A DNA stretch of 64,000 bases from JBPYCR01 sp051846915 (GTDB lineage: Bacteria > Bacillota > Bacilli > Bacillales > Amphibacillaceae): contig NZ_JBPYCR010000001.1 of assembly GCF_051846915.1 (NCBI RefSeq), positions 124,001-188,000 of the forward strand, given 5' to 3'. Below the pieces are notes generated by a model. The model saw only the letters and a list, made by a program, of their open reading frames with translations. It was not told where the DNA came from and searched no databases. Position numbers and translations under genes: made by a program. Positions 1-9,445 of this stretch are shown in pieces (position 1 is the stretch's first letter; the number at the start of each line of letters is the position of its first letter).

Positions 1-1635
1 ATCAAGCTGTGCATAAGGACGTGGATTGTTAAAATCTTCTTTTTTCCATACTTCCCATTCACCGCTTAAGGTTGTCCAATAATTGCTAGGTAGCGGATTT
101 TCATCCCTGAAATCTTCGTACCAGACGAGAGCTGAGTCCGGCTTTCTTCTCAACACTTCAGTCGTTAATTTAAATGCCCGATCGGGTTCCACCATTTGAC
201 CATTTACCCCTTTAAATTTCCTCGGAGCAAGTAAGAATTCCGCTTCCCCTGCACTGGATGATTGTTGAAAGTCAGAGCAAACTCTAAAACCATAAAACTG
301 AACACCAGGAGTTCCTGCTTTAACTTTAATCGTATGTGTACCTGCTGATAAGGATATATTCTTCTTTAACGTTAACCAACAAGTCGTTCTCCAATAAGGC
401 CACCACAGCCTATTTTCATTATAGGTTGTTTCATCATTATCAATTGATATTTTAATTGCATTTTTATCCCAAAAAGAAAAACCAATTCTCACTGCAATAT
501 CATAAGTTCCACTAGATTGTAAAGTGAAATTATATGTCGTTTCACCATTTTCACCGAGAGTAACCATCTGGGACGAATCAGAAACAATTCCCGCATGACT
601 ATCATAATTACTGCCTAAGCGATCAATATATATTGTTCCGAATTCTGTCTTTTGTTGTTTACTATAAGCCGTTAAAAAACTTCTTCGATTATAATCTTCT
701 GCAATTAATGGATTGGTTCGTGCAATCGCATCTGGACCTTCCATATAATCATAAACATGCGGCAGTGCCCAGGGGACTTTATCGTAATCATCCCAATAAG
801 CAATGATAGGAATCATCGGTTGCGGTGGTGCATCATTAGTAAAATTATAACCACCTGTCATCCAAAGCTGTGCTGCATAATACGTATTAGATGTACCACG
901 ATAAACCCTATTTAAGTTTTGTGGAGTATCATCAATTCGCCAGTTCCAACCATAACCAGGAAGACCTAAAAATATCTTCTTAGGTGACATGACGCTCGTT
1001 GCATAATTATAAATACCTTCCAACCAATCTCGTGGAGAAACAGGACCAGGAGCCGAACCTGCCCAAGCCATCCCATAACTCATAATCGCAGCCGTATCAC
1101 AATAAGGATCTAAATCTTCATATACACACCAGTTTTCTCCACCAACAGAACCTTGAACCCCTGTCATCCCAGGTAAGCAAATATTGACAAGCTTTGATGA
1201 GTCGTACTGTTTTACAGTTTCATAGATGTTTTTAAATAAAAGATTTGCGGCATTTTTGTTTTCATAGCCACCGCCACGTTCTAAATCAATATCAACACCA
1301 TCACACCATGGATACTTATTCATGATCCGAACGATTTCTGATAAAAATTTATCTTTTGCTCCATTTGTGTTATTTCTGATTGCTGTAAATATTGATGCCG
1401 TTCCATGATTCATGATTGTTAGCAACCATTTTATATGCGGCCATTTATTGATATATGGCATCATGCTCGATATACTTGTCCCTGTTTCTTTAATAGTCCC
1501 AGTAATATCTACCTCGAATGTGAATATACCGACCGTATCAAGCCTATCCCCGTATTTGTTTAAAGCCTCATACATTCTTGCATTTCCCATGAAACTCCAT
1601 ATCATTGTCCTTCTACCTTCGAGATATTGACTCAT
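1..1635 (-). CDS. Phage tail-associated glycoside hydrolase family 18 protein (3' end outside window)
   Basis: The reading frame is open to the left window edge, so the C-terminus is missing. The start ATG overlaps the stop of the upstream gene (ATGA). The family 18 chitinase active-site motif DGVDIDLE is intact, with the catalytic Glu last, followed by barrel motifs such as MSYGMAW and IFLGLPGYGW. After the barrel comes a beta-rich stretch that looks like a carbohydrate-binding or jelly-roll module. GH18 enzymes hydrolyse beta-1,4 linkages of GlcNAc polymers. At the end of a tail operon the natural role is degrading cell-wall or envelope glycans at the virion tip. Family assignment is firm; substrate is inferred. 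Confidence 0.85.
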   Translation of the reverse strand, partial: MSQYLEGRRTMIWSFMGNARMYEALNKYGDRLDTVGIFTFEVDITGTIKETGTSISSMMPYINKWPHIKWLLTIMNHGTASIFTAIRNNTNGAKDKFLSEIVRIMNKYPWCDGVDIDLERGGGYENKNAANLLFKNIYETVKQYDSSKLVNICLPGMTGVQGSVGGENWCVYEDLDPYCDTAAIMSYGMAWAGSAPGPVSPRDWLEGIYNYATSVMSPKKIFLGLPGYGWNWRIDDTPQNLNRVYRGTSNTYYAAQLWMTGGYNFTNDAPPQPMIPIIAYWDDYDKVPWALPHVYDYMEGPDAIARTNPLIAEDYNRRSFLTAYSKQQKTEFGTIYIDRLGSNYDSHAGIVSDSSQMVTLGENGETTYNFTLQSSGTYDIAVRIGFSFWDKNAIKISIDNDETTYNENRLWWPYWRTTCWLTLKKNISLSAGTHTIKVKAGTPGVQFYGFRVCSDFQQSSSAGEAEFLLAPRKFKGVNGQMVEPDRAFKLTTEVLRRKPDSALVWYEDFRDENPLPSNYWTTLSGEWEVWKKEDFNNPRPYAQLD

Positions 1636-2213
1636 TGCTTGTCACTTCCTTCTTGCATCTCTTGGAATTCAAATAAAACTCGTGCTGCTTTTCCTTCTTC
1701 GAGTTCTACAATATGTTTGCTATCAGATGCTGCAGTATATTGATAGAACCCTTCTTTTTCTGTTTTACTTTGATTTCGCAATACTTGTCTTTTGGAAGCC
1801 AATAATGAAAATGTATCGTCCGAATTTGCGGCAGCTTTAAAATTCATACGATGCGAACCATAGCCTTGCGATAGTTTAATAGTTCCCGCTTTCATTGCTT
1901 GTAGTGGTGTAATATGACAGTCCAATCCAGCTGAAGTTGTACCCAGATTAAATATGACAATTGTTTCTTTACTTCTAACCACTCCGTTATAAAAACGAAC
2001 TGGGACAACCTCGCTTTCTTCTCTATATTTTTCAAGTGAAGTTTCTGTATTTAAGACATAGCCTGTTAACTTATCACCTTCTTGAAGTTGTATATCTGTA
2101 TAATAAATCGTCCCCGTACAGTCTGTAACGAACAATTTCAAAGTTACATTCACGACTCTTTTATCTTCTTTCACACGTATCATTTCACTAAATCGAGTAA
2201 ACTGTATCGCCAT
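1632..2213 (-). CDS. Hypothetical phage tail-module protein (193 aa)
   Basis: No enzymatic motif is recognised. The N-terminal part (about residues 18-50) resembles the short protein encoded just upstream: both carry a pattern like LF-V-DCTG--Y-TDI-LQ. The two genes therefore look like a full-length and a short paralogue. The gene sits between the large tail protein and the GH18 protein with overlapping or near-touching ends, so it is probably part of the tail-tip operon. It may be a small structural or baseplate accessory protein. The rest of the chain is predicted mostly beta with no membrane segment. Function unknown. Confidence 0.7.
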   Translation of the reverse strand: MAIQFTRFSEMIRVKEDKRVVNVTLKLFVTDCTGTIYYTDIQLQEGDKLTGYVLNTETSLEKYREESEVVPVRFYNGVVRSKETIVIFNLGTTSAGLDCHITPLQAMKAGTIKLSQGYGSHRMNFKAAANSDDTFSLLASKRQVLRNQSKTEKEGFYQYTAASDSKHIVELEEGKAARVLFEFQEMQEGSDKQ

Positions 2214-2222
2214 TCAAATCAC

Positions 2223-2417
2223 CTAACCATCAAGTGTCCACTTTATTTCTGATACATGCCCAACCCAACCAGTAGCGATTGAGCCACCTTGTAATAGAAT
2301 ATCCGTAAAATATACAGCTCCAGTACAATCTCTTACAAATAAACGGATTGTGATTCTTCTAATTTTTTCTGAACCTTTAGGATTTATTCCATGTGCAGTT
2401 TGAGTTAAAAACACCAT
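2223..2417 (-). CDS. Small phage tail-module protein, short paralogue of the next gene
   Basis: About 64 residues. I place the start at the ATG preceded by GAGGTG at good spacing rather than at the upstream in-frame TTG. It shares the DCTG--Y-TDI-LQ core with the N-terminal part of the 193-residue neighbour, then ends. It may be a complete small protein or one half of a tandem duplication that lost its C-terminal part. It lies 11 bp after the large tail protein gene. Function unknown. Confidence 0.6.
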   Translation of the reverse strand: MVFLTQTAHGINPKGSEKIRRITIRLFVRDCTGAVYFTDILLQGGSIATGWVGHVSEIKWTLDG

Positions 2418-2428
2418 TGCCAACACCT

Positions 2429-4948
2429 CTAAAATAAATCAATAATTCTCTTTTCAATCGATCCATCTTCGTATTCAATTTCCACTTCAATCCCTACTTG
2501 CCCATTTGGTCCTTTCTCTAGATTTTCAGAACCAATTTGTGCGGATATAGTATAATTCTTTCGATTTGCTGGATATACAGTTTGATACATACTTTTCGTC
2601 ATTCCCAAAACACCTTCTGCTTTAAAAGATGCATCACCGCTTGCACCATTATTCGGATCAACAGTAAAACCAGAATTCACCCAGTAAGTAAATCCATCAT
2701 CTGCCCTTGAATTTCTCAAATGGTTAAACGGTACTAAGTCTTTTATTTCCTGCCGATCAAGCACATCAGTATCGTGCAGCATGTCCGCAGCTTTATCCCA
2801 CTGAGCTGATGAATCACCTAACTCTTTTAATTTCGTTGACAGTTCAATCACTGTTTTCCATGGTTCTTGTAAGTTATATTGTCTGCGTACGATGCGAGTC
2901 TTCACTTGTAAATTTAATTCTTTATCGTTTACGGTAACAATATCTCCTAGATCCCACTCTTCGTGTTCATAACCCGTTAGTACGGATAAGTCTATTGCAG
3001 TTAAAACATACGACACTCTCGGTTTTGCATATTGACCTAATCGCATATTCGCAAATTCCAACATTTGATAAGGGTTACTAAATGATGAGGCATCAAGTGT
3101 TGCAATTCGAACTTCCGATGTAAAACTATAATCTTCTACATATGCTTTATTATTGTTAATAGATGAAAATGTCATGCCATCTTTACCGTATGCGTATAAT
3201 CTTGTCACTAAACTTCTTGTATCCACTGTTCTTTGAATACTTTTCATATTCTTTCTATAACTAAATAACGCACCACTATCTTTCCCGCCAAATGTCAGTA
3301 AATGAACTAAACGATTCGCACTATCAAAAATTAAATCTCCACCATGGATATTTTGCACTTCTCGTAATATAGATAATGCATTTTTCTCCTCTGATTCCCA
3401 CGTCCGCTTTGTAGTTACATTCACATTTCCAACAGACCACTCCGTTCCTTCTAACGCATATTTCATTGGGACATCAGCAGTATCTGCATTAAATTCAATA
3501 GGCTGTTTATCCGTACTAAAAGCTAAGTCATAAAAATCTGCTTCTGCATATACGTGAGTGATGATATTACCCTCTTGGCTTTTTTCATCCGTTATTGTTC
3601 GTATGCGATACACATCGTCTACGATTTGAATTTGTTTTTCGTTTTCAATACTTTCCCTTTTTAAATCATGAAAAGGAATCTTAAACTCTAAGATGTCAGC
3701 ACCATTAATTTCACTTGTAACAATGACATCAAACGCATTTTCTAAAACTGCATCCCAAGCGCCGTTACTATCCAAAACGACAGGTCTAGCAAATCCAAGT
3801 TTTTCATAGGCAGGTTTTGGGATATCATGCAATATAACTTCTATTAGTTTCGGTGTTTTCGTTTCATCTTCTGTCGTTAAAGTAATGCGATAGCGGATAT
3901 AGGCTCTATTAGGTGAAATTAATTCACCTGTTGGTCCAATTGTTTGCCACGAAGTCCAATCCTCAAGGTCATCTGATGTGGATGTTTCAACTAAACTAAT
4001 CGCAGTGGTCCCAGCAATATATTCACTAGTTACTGAAACTCTACCATTGCCACCTAAACCACACTTTTTAGGTACTGTATAGAGCACACCACTACTTGGA
4101 TATTTGTTATCTTCTTGCTTTAAAATAACAGCACCTGGTTCCGTTAATGCATCGACTTGGGATGCACTATCTGCACCATTTGCTTGAATAGAAGATTTAA
4201 AATATAAGTGTATATCTTCCATTGTTAACTTTGAATCTTTCTCAAAAAACCAATCATCAAAACCTCCGGCATAGTAATACGTATCTTGTAACATACCCAT
4301 GACAATGTCAGCGGTACATTCTTCATTCAATACACCTGTATAATTTCTTACAAGTGATTGCCAAGTCGCCCCATTCGACCTATCACCGATAAAGTTTTGA
4401 ATTGTTTTATCAGTCCTATTAATAATTGTTGTGATAAAATACCAACCATTATTTACAAAGCTAATACTTGGTGTCTCGGATGTATCATAAATTAATGTCC
4501 CAGCATTGTTATAAAGCATTAATCGTAGTCTGCCTTGATATAACGAAATATACAGGATTGGTTGTCCGGGTCCATTTCTTGTACTAAATATAGGAATAAA
4601 TGTTTGACCGATTGAATAGGTTGTTGGATTTATCCAGCCACCGACAACAATTTTCTCCCCTAAATCAGTAAAAAAGCTACCATCATTGGTAGCGGTGAGG
4701 TGCGTCTTTTCACTTGTTGGATTGACAATATTCTGCCTGAAAAATCGCCCAAACTTCCCTGCCACTAAACTGGCAGATGTTCCAGACCAATTTGATATAG
4801 TAAAATGATGATTATTTGTGCCACTATCTATCAGCTTACTTTCATTTGGTTGTGATTCATTAAAACGCCATAATGCAACTGTTTCATCATGAATCGGAAA
4901 CTCACCAGTAAAATCTGTTTGAGATGTTACAACCGATTTAATCGCCAT
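2429..4948 (-). CDS. Phage tail protein with LamG-like domain and prophage endopeptidase-tail domain
   Basis: 839 residues. Residues about 20-250 look like a LamG/concanavalin-type lectin fold (VALWRFNE start, beta-strand repeats, GWYFITTIINR). A linker follows. About residues 380-700 match the phage minor structural protein or endopeptidase-tail family (FDVIVTSEINGADILEFKIP and later the DLGDIV segment). Such proteins form the tail tip and contact the host surface. The position directly downstream of Dit is the canonical place for Tal. The lectin module at the N-terminus rather than the C-terminus is a little unusual and suggests carbohydrate binding during adsorption. Confidence 0.8.
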   Translation of the reverse strand: MAIKSVVTSQTDFTGEFPIHDETVALWRFNESQPNESKLIDSGTNNHHFTISNWSGTSASLVAGKFGRFFRQNIVNPTSEKTHLTATNDGSFFTDLGEKIVVGGWINPTTYSIGQTFIPIFSTRNGPGQPILYISLYQGRLRLMLYNNAGTLIYDTSETPSISFVNNGWYFITTIINRTDKTIQNFIGDRSNGATWQSLVRNYTGVLNEECTADIVMGMLQDTYYYAGGFDDWFFEKDSKLTMEDIHLYFKSSIQANGADSASQVDALTEPGAVILKQEDNKYPSSGVLYTVPKKCGLGGNGRVSVTSEYIAGTTAISLVETSTSDDLEDWTSWQTIGPTGELISPNRAYIRYRITLTTEDETKTPKLIEVILHDIPKPAYEKLGFARPVVLDSNGAWDAVLENAFDVIVTSEINGADILEFKIPFHDLKRESIENEKQIQIVDDVYRIRTITDEKSQEGNIITHVYAEADFYDLAFSTDKQPIEFNADTADVPMKYALEGTEWSVGNVNVTTKRTWESEEKNALSILREVQNIHGGDLIFDSANRLVHLLTFGGKDSGALFSYRKNMKSIQRTVDTRSLVTRLYAYGKDGMTFSSINNNKAYVEDYSFTSEVRIATLDASSFSNPYQMLEFANMRLGQYAKPRVSYVLTAIDLSVLTGYEHEEWDLGDIVTVNDKELNLQVKTRIVRRQYNLQEPWKTVIELSTKLKELGDSSAQWDKAADMLHDTDVLDRQEIKDLVPFNHLRNSRADDGFTYWVNSGFTVDPNNGASGDASFKAEGVLGMTKSMYQTVYPANRKNYTISAQIGSENLEKGPNGQVGIEVEIEYEDGSIEKRIIDLF

Positions 4949-4955
4949 AATAAAA

Positions 4956-5729
4956 TCACCTCCATCTACTTTGACTTAATATGTGAAGTTCCGTAAATGC
5001 TGCTCCTGTACTATTTACTTTTATTTCATTACTACCAGGATATAAAACTGGAAAATTTAACTCATCTAAAACAGATAAACCATTCCGAACCGTATTTCCA
5101 CTTGTATCTGTTATTTTTGCAGTTAGTAATCCACTATCAACGATTAATATTTCATTTGATGATAATGGTCCATTAACTTTTAAACTTTCGCCATTTGTGG
5201 TAACCGTTAAAAATGTTGAACTTGAACTACTGATATTTCCTTTCATTCGATATATCGGGAAAGATTCTATATTGCCTAACTCCCTATCAACTACATGGCT
5301 ACCAGTAGAATTAATCGTAAATTGCTCATCTGTAATCGCATAACCATAAGGGTCTGGACAAACAAATGTAAGTTCAAAGGAACCTGCACTTCTTAATATT
5401 CGTTCACAATCCACTTCCTCTACTAAACGTGCTAAAAAATATCTGTTTGGAATATCGTCTAGCACTAATTGTTTTAATCCTAAATTAGGGTTCAACCATT
5501 CAGCTACATCATCCAATAGATGAATTACTTCGGTAAATGAATGCTGCGGAAAAATATTACAAATGACTTTGATATATTTTTCTGATGTATCTGAACCTAG
5601 ATCGGCAATTCCCATTCGACCAGGTATAACTTCAAATGCATTTCTAGGAGCGGGAGAAACTTGCCAACTAACAATTCTTGCAGTGATTTTCATGTTTTTC
5701 GAATGAACGCCATCAAATGTAAACCCCAT
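4956..5729 (-). CDS. Phage distal tail protein (Dit-like)
   Basis: 257 residues, beginning MGFTFDGVHSKNM, the usual N-terminus of the phage tail-component family (Dit, SPP1 gp19.1-like). Residues about 30-60 carry the AFEVIPGRMGIADLG pattern found in these proteins. Dit forms the ring linking the tail tube to the receptor-binding tip. It lies between the tape measure gene and the endopeptidase-tail gene, as expected for siphoviruses of Gram-positive hosts. Length is typical. Confidence 0.85.
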   Translation of the reverse strand: MGFTFDGVHSKNMKITARIVSWQVSPAPRNAFEVIPGRMGIADLGSDTSEKYIKVICNIFPQHSFTEVIHLLDDVAEWLNPNLGLKQLVLDDIPNRYFLARLVEEVDCERILRSAGSFELTFVCPDPYGYAITDEQFTINSTGSHVVDRELGNIESFPIYRMKGNISSSSSTFLTVTTNGESLKVNGPLSSNEILIVDSGLLTAKITDTSGNTVRNGLSVLDELNFPVLYPGSNEIKVNSTGAAFTELHILSQSRWR

Positions 5730-5744
5730 TCATCCCACTCCTTT

Positions 5745-8366
5745 CTAACTTGGCACGAACCTCCCTTGTGCTCGAGACCCTGTTTGAATTAAGTTATATA
5801 ATTCTTGTGAAACTTTTCTAATATCATCTTCACTTCTGACAATCATTTGTTGGATTGTAATTAATGATCCATATCCATCTTGACTTGTTGTAATACCGTT
5901 TGCCCCTACATTCATGTTTGATTGAATGTCGAAATCTGTCGGAACTGCATCTTGTATATCCTCAGAAACTTGACTCATTGCCTTATCAAAACCAACCCCT
6001 AAACCTTGAGCCATATCATCACCAATACCAGCAAATACAGTTGATGGAGATTTAATACCAAGTAAACCTTTTACTCCACTTACAATTCCACCTACAAAAT
6101 TACTGATTTTATCTTTGATCCAAGTAACCATGGAGGCAATTCCATCCCAAAGACCACGTACAATATTTCGACCGATTTCGACAATTGCAATTGCTGCTTT
6201 TCCTATTCCCGTAATTAATGCCATCACAATTTGTGGTAAAGCAGCGACCAGGGAAGGTATAGCTTTAATTATGCCAACTACTAATTGCAAAATGATACGG
6301 ATCCCCATATCGATAATCATCGGTAAGTTTGAGGTAATAAAGTTAATAATTGAATTTATTATTTGTGGTAAGGCAGCTATCAATCTAGGTAAAGCTGCAA
6401 CAATACCTTCAGCTAAAGCCATAATAATTCGAAGAGCCGCATTTAATATTTGTCCTAAATTATTGATTAACGTATCTACAATTAAAATGATTGCATCTAT
6501 AACCGCTGGAATTAGCTGTGGCAAGGCACCTGCTATCCCATTCGCTAATGCGATAACAATTTGGATGGCCGCTTCAATTAAAATAGGTAAATTTTCAATA
6601 ATAAATTCCGCAACAGTTGTTACTAAATATACGACCATTTCAACTAACGGCTCGATATTCCCTACAATCGCCTCAATAATTCCTGTTAATAAAGCAATCG
6701 CACCTTCTAATAAAGGTGGCAGTAAAGTAGGCAAAAGTTCTACCAATACATTCACCAGCTCTGTTAGCATTGTGGCTATCATATCAATGGCACCCGGGAT
6801 ATACTCTGTAATTCGATTAATTCCTTGAATTAAAAAAGATGATATTCTCTCGCCTATAGCGGTAATATCACCTTCTTGAAATCCATCATTTAATATTTCA
6901 GTTATATCTCGAACTAATTCTGTCACATCACCAACTGCCCCTTGGGCCATTTCTGCAAACTGTTCTCCGATAACGATTTGTAGTCCTTCATAGGCTGATT
7001 TTAAACTTCGTACAGAACCCGCTAGTCCACTTTCCATCGTGTCTGACATTTGCTGTGCGGCACCATCAGCATTTTCAAGTTCCTTATATAGATTATTCAT
7101 CTCATCGCCAGTTCCAGATAATAATGCATTCACGCCCGCTAGATCTTGTTTATTGAAAATATTACTTAATGCGTTCATTTTATCTGCTTCTGACAATCCA
7201 TCAAGTTCTTTATTTAAATCTGTAAATATATCGTTCATATCACGAATATTCCCTGATGAATCGGTAACGCTTATGCCCAGACCTTCTAATTCTTTTGCAG
7301 CAGCCGATGTGGGAGATGTCAAAGACATAATGATGTTTCTAAGTTTCGTTCCACCTTCTGCGCCTTTTATCCCGCGGTTCGCTAGGACTCCCAACATCAC
7401 ATTCAAAGTATCTAAATCTTGCCCAGCATTTTTCATTGTCGCTCCCGCAACAAGTATTCCTTCACCTAATTGCTGTACATCTGTGTTTGACTTTTGTGAC
7501 GTCTTCGCCATTTTGTCCATGTACATGTCCATATCAGCGATTTCAAGGCCTAAAGCAGCCATGGAGTCTGTAACCAAATCAGATGCTCTTGCTAAATCCA
7601 TATCACCCGCGGCAGCAAGTGTAAGCACACCTGGAAGTGCTCCTATCGCCTGTTCTGTATCATATCCCGCTAAAGCAAGATAATTTAATGCCTCAGCTGA
7701 TTCTGATGCTGAGAAACGTGTACTTGCTCCCGCATCTTTTGCTGCTTGAGATAATTTATTGAAGGCTTCTTCCCCTTCTTCACCGGCTAGTCCCATCGTT
7801 GCCTGAACTTGCTTCATGGCATCTTCATATTCGCCATAAACATTTAAAGAGTCCTTTATAAACTTACCTGATGCGACTGCCCCAGTTCCGATTGCAGCCA
7901 TTGCCGCAGCCGCTGCTTTTAAACCGGCTACTAATACTTTACCTGCAATTTCACCCGCTGTTTTTAAACCATTCACAAGTTTTTCTACTTTTTCTCGATT
8001 AAGATTCTTTACTTCTTCTTGTGAGTCCTTCAGTTCACGTTCTAAGTTATTTAACTCAGCATTCGCATTATTTAACTGGGTTTGCCAAGAAAGTGTTCTT
8101 CTATCATTTTCTCCAAAGGATTCAGCAGCATTGGCAAGAGCCTTTTCTAGTGTTGATACTTTTTCCTTTTGTGCATCAATCTCTTTATTCAATACTGTAT
8201 TTCTTGCGGTTATTGCTTTAATAGATTTATCATTTCTATCGAATTCTGATGTCACTAATTTCATTTCTGAGCCTAACACTCTGAAGCTTTGATTTATCTC
8301 ACGTAACGACTTCTTAAATTCACGTTCTCCTTCAACACCAATTTTAAGCCCAAAATTGTCTGCCAT
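5745..8366 (-). CDS. Phage tail tape measure protein
   Basis: 873 residues from the ATG that follows GGAGGAGG. The longer frame upstream runs back through a terminator hairpin and is not credible. Residues about 10-130 form a coiled coil. The TP901-type tape measure core follows (AMKQVQATMG, ASTRFSASESAEALNYLA, GYDTEQAI). A long series of hydrophobic helical repeats (PLVEMVVYLV, LIPAVIDAI, LIAALPQI) fills about residues 520-770. The protein sets tail length and is injected with the DNA. The stretch encoding the repeats throws long false ORFs on the plus strand. Confidence 0.93.
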   Translation of the reverse strand: MADNFGLKIGVEGEREFKKSLREINQSFRVLGSEMKLVTSEFDRNDKSIKAITARNTVLNKEIDAQKEKVSTLEKALANAAESFGENDRRTLSWQTQLNNANAELNNLERELKDSQEEVKNLNREKVEKLVNGLKTAGEIAGKVLVAGLKAAAAAMAAIGTGAVASGKFIKDSLNVYGEYEDAMKQVQATMGLAGEEGEEAFNKLSQAAKDAGASTRFSASESAEALNYLALAGYDTEQAIGALPGVLTLAAAGDMDLARASDLVTDSMAALGLEIADMDMYMDKMAKTSQKSNTDVQQLGEGILVAGATMKNAGQDLDTLNVMLGVLANRGIKGAEGGTKLRNIIMSLTSPTSAAAKELEGLGISVTDSSGNIRDMNDIFTDLNKELDGLSEADKMNALSNIFNKQDLAGVNALLSGTGDEMNNLYKELENADGAAQQMSDTMESGLAGSVRSLKSAYEGLQIVIGEQFAEMAQGAVGDVTELVRDITEILNDGFQEGDITAIGERISSFLIQGINRITEYIPGAIDMIATMLTELVNVLVELLPTLLPPLLEGAIALLTGIIEAIVGNIEPLVEMVVYLVTTVAEFIIENLPILIEAAIQIVIALANGIAGALPQLIPAVIDAIILIVDTLINNLGQILNAALRIIMALAEGIVAALPRLIAALPQIINSIINFITSNLPMIIDMGIRIILQLVVGIIKAIPSLVAALPQIVMALITGIGKAAIAIVEIGRNIVRGLWDGIASMVTWIKDKISNFVGGIVSGVKGLLGIKSPSTVFAGIGDDMAQGLGVGFDKAMSQVSEDIQDAVPTDFDIQSNMNVGANGITTSQDGYGSLITIQQMIVRSEDDIRKVSQELYNLIQTGSRAQGRFVPS

Positions 8367-8393
8367 ACTGCCACCTCCTCCTAAAATAGACAT

Positions 8394-8419
8394 AAAAAAG
8401 AACAATCTATTGATTGCTC
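8394..8419 (-). terminator. Intrinsic terminator after the 102-aa accessory gene
   Basis: Read on the minus strand, GAGCAATC and GATTGTTC pair (one G-U) around a short loop and are followed by six T. It lies just after the small accessory gene and directly before the tape measure ribosome binding site, so it closes the accessory unit. Confidence 0.75.
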
Positions 8420-8450
8420 TCAAATTCATGTTCTCAGAATGTAAAAATAT

Positions 8451-8759
8451 TTAATTCTCTTTATAGTTTTTTATTATTTCTCCAAGGTTCTCATTCAAAT
8501 ATTCGTAAGCTCGCATTTTGATTACATCTTCTTCTGAAGGTTTATTATAGAAATTCTTTTCTTGGAGCTTTTTCTTCTCGATATTAATGTTCCGCTTAGT
8601 ATTAAAAAGTATGTTATCCAATGTATCGTCAACTTGTTCGTTATACATGTCTAATCGTCCTTGATCATATGCTTCTTTTAATTTCTCTTCTAAAACATCT
8701 CGTGCTATTTCTGCACCTTGTGATATTATCCAGTCAGATATTTGCTTTAATTTATCCAT
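8451..8759 (-). CDS. Small accessory (moron-like) phage protein, 102 aa
   Basis: I place the start at the ATG preceded by AAGGGAG, giving a protein that begins MDKLKQISDW. It is rich in charged helices, with a likely coiled coil in the middle (NTKRNINIEKKKLQEK), and has no signal peptide or membrane segment. The gene separates the GT chaperone gene from the tape measure gene, which are normally adjacent. It has its own promoter-like sequence upstream and its own terminator downstream. That layout is typical of a moron expressed from the prophage. No family recognised; function unknown. Confidence 0.65.
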   Translation of the reverse strand: MDKLKQISDWIISQGAEIARDVLEEKLKEAYDQGRLDMYNEQVDDTLDNILFNTKRNINIEKKKLQEKNFYNKPSEEDVIKMRAYEYLNENLGEIIKNYKEN

Positions 8760-8822
8760 ACAAGAACTCCCTTCAAAATAACATCTAATATAATTGTTTG
8801 ATGAATACTTCAACTATCCACT

Positions 8823-8850
8823 CTTATAGTAAAAAGTATATCACAGTCAA
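8823..8850 (-). promoter_or_regulatory. Sigma-A-type promoter for the 102-aa accessory gene
   Basis: On the minus strand TTGACT is followed 16 bp later by TATAAG, ending about 63 bp before the chosen ATG. It starts 8 bp after the stop codon of the GT fusion. A good constitutive-type promoter inside a late structural operon supports independent expression of the accessory gene in the lysogen. Confidence 0.65.
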
Positions 8851-8858
8851 TAAATATT

Positions 8859-9430
8859 CTAAATTCCATAAGGAATGATGTCATCAATGGATAGTTCATT
8901 TTTAGGTTTTGTAAGACCTGTGAATTGTTTGTGGATTTCCCATTGATCAAGTAAATGGCCAATAGGCATCAACCATACTTCTTCTTCAGTCCTTTTTAGC
9001 TGTGTAACTCCATAATAAATAAGTCGAGCAAACATTTCTTCATCGTTTACTCGACCACTTCGTTTTTTGTATCGGCTTCCTCCGACTCAATATAGCGTTT
9101 TGTCCCTTTAAACATTGCTTCCATAATTGCATCTTTAAAAGTTGCCATTTCAACAGGTGATGTTAACAGTTCCACATCATCTTCCGTTAACAACTCTTTC
9201 TTTTCTTCATTTAATCGATTATGGATATAGATACTTTGATTGGCAAGCAGGGTAATTAACCAGACAATCTCGTCTAAAGCCATTTCAAAATTTTCAGCTT
9301 TCATTAACTTCTCACCTAAATCTTCAAGGCCACCATACCTTTTTGCAATTTCCTTTGTCGCTTTTGTTGTTAAGATTAATTCATAGTCCAAACCACCAAT
9401 CGTAATCTTAGCACTTCTTTCATTCGTCAT
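8859..9430 (-). CDS. Tail assembly chaperone GT fusion made by -1 frameshift
   Basis: The upstream G frame ends at 9047, but a slip of -1 at the A AAA AAC heptamer (9068 to 9062) enters a frame that stays open to a TAG at 8859-8861. It adds about 67 residues beginning RSGRVNDEEMFARL and ending IIPYGI. The product is about 190 residues. In long-tailed phages the G and GT proteins are made in a fixed ratio and chaperone the tape measure protein during tail assembly. The order major tail, G/GT, tape measure fits exactly, apart from the accessory gene inserted after GT. Confidence 0.88.
9047..9430 (-). CDS. Tail assembly chaperone G
   Basis: 127 residues, highly acidic and helical (LKMLTTKATKEIAKRYGGLEDLG-type start, acidic tail EESEEADTKNEVVE-like). 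It lies 15 bp downstream of the major tail protein gene. This is the unshifted product; the slippery sequence is four codons before its stop. Size and position match the gpG-type chaperones of siphoviruses. Confidence 0.85.
   Translation of the reverse strand: MTNERSAKITIGGLDYELILTTKATKEIAKRYGGLEDLGEKLMKAENFEMALDEIVWLITLLANQSIYIHNRLNEEKKELLTEDDVELLTSPVEMATFKDAIMEAMFKGTKRYIESEEADTKNEVVE
9062..9068 (-). promoter_or_regulatory. Programmed -1 ribosomal frameshift site, A AAA AAC
   Basis: In the zero frame the codons read ACA AAA AAC GAA, giving the classic X XXY YYZ heptamer A AAA AAC. The -1 frame then reads CGA AGT GGT and remains open for 67 codons. Location near the 3' end of gene G is the standard place in tail chaperone genes. 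Confidence 0.88.
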
Positions 9431-9445
9431 AATTGATCGCTCCTT

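Noticed and set aside
6115..7683. Long plus-strand ORFs opposite the tape measure gene
   Set aside because: Low-complexity shadows of the repetitive tape measure protein; no ribosome binding sites.
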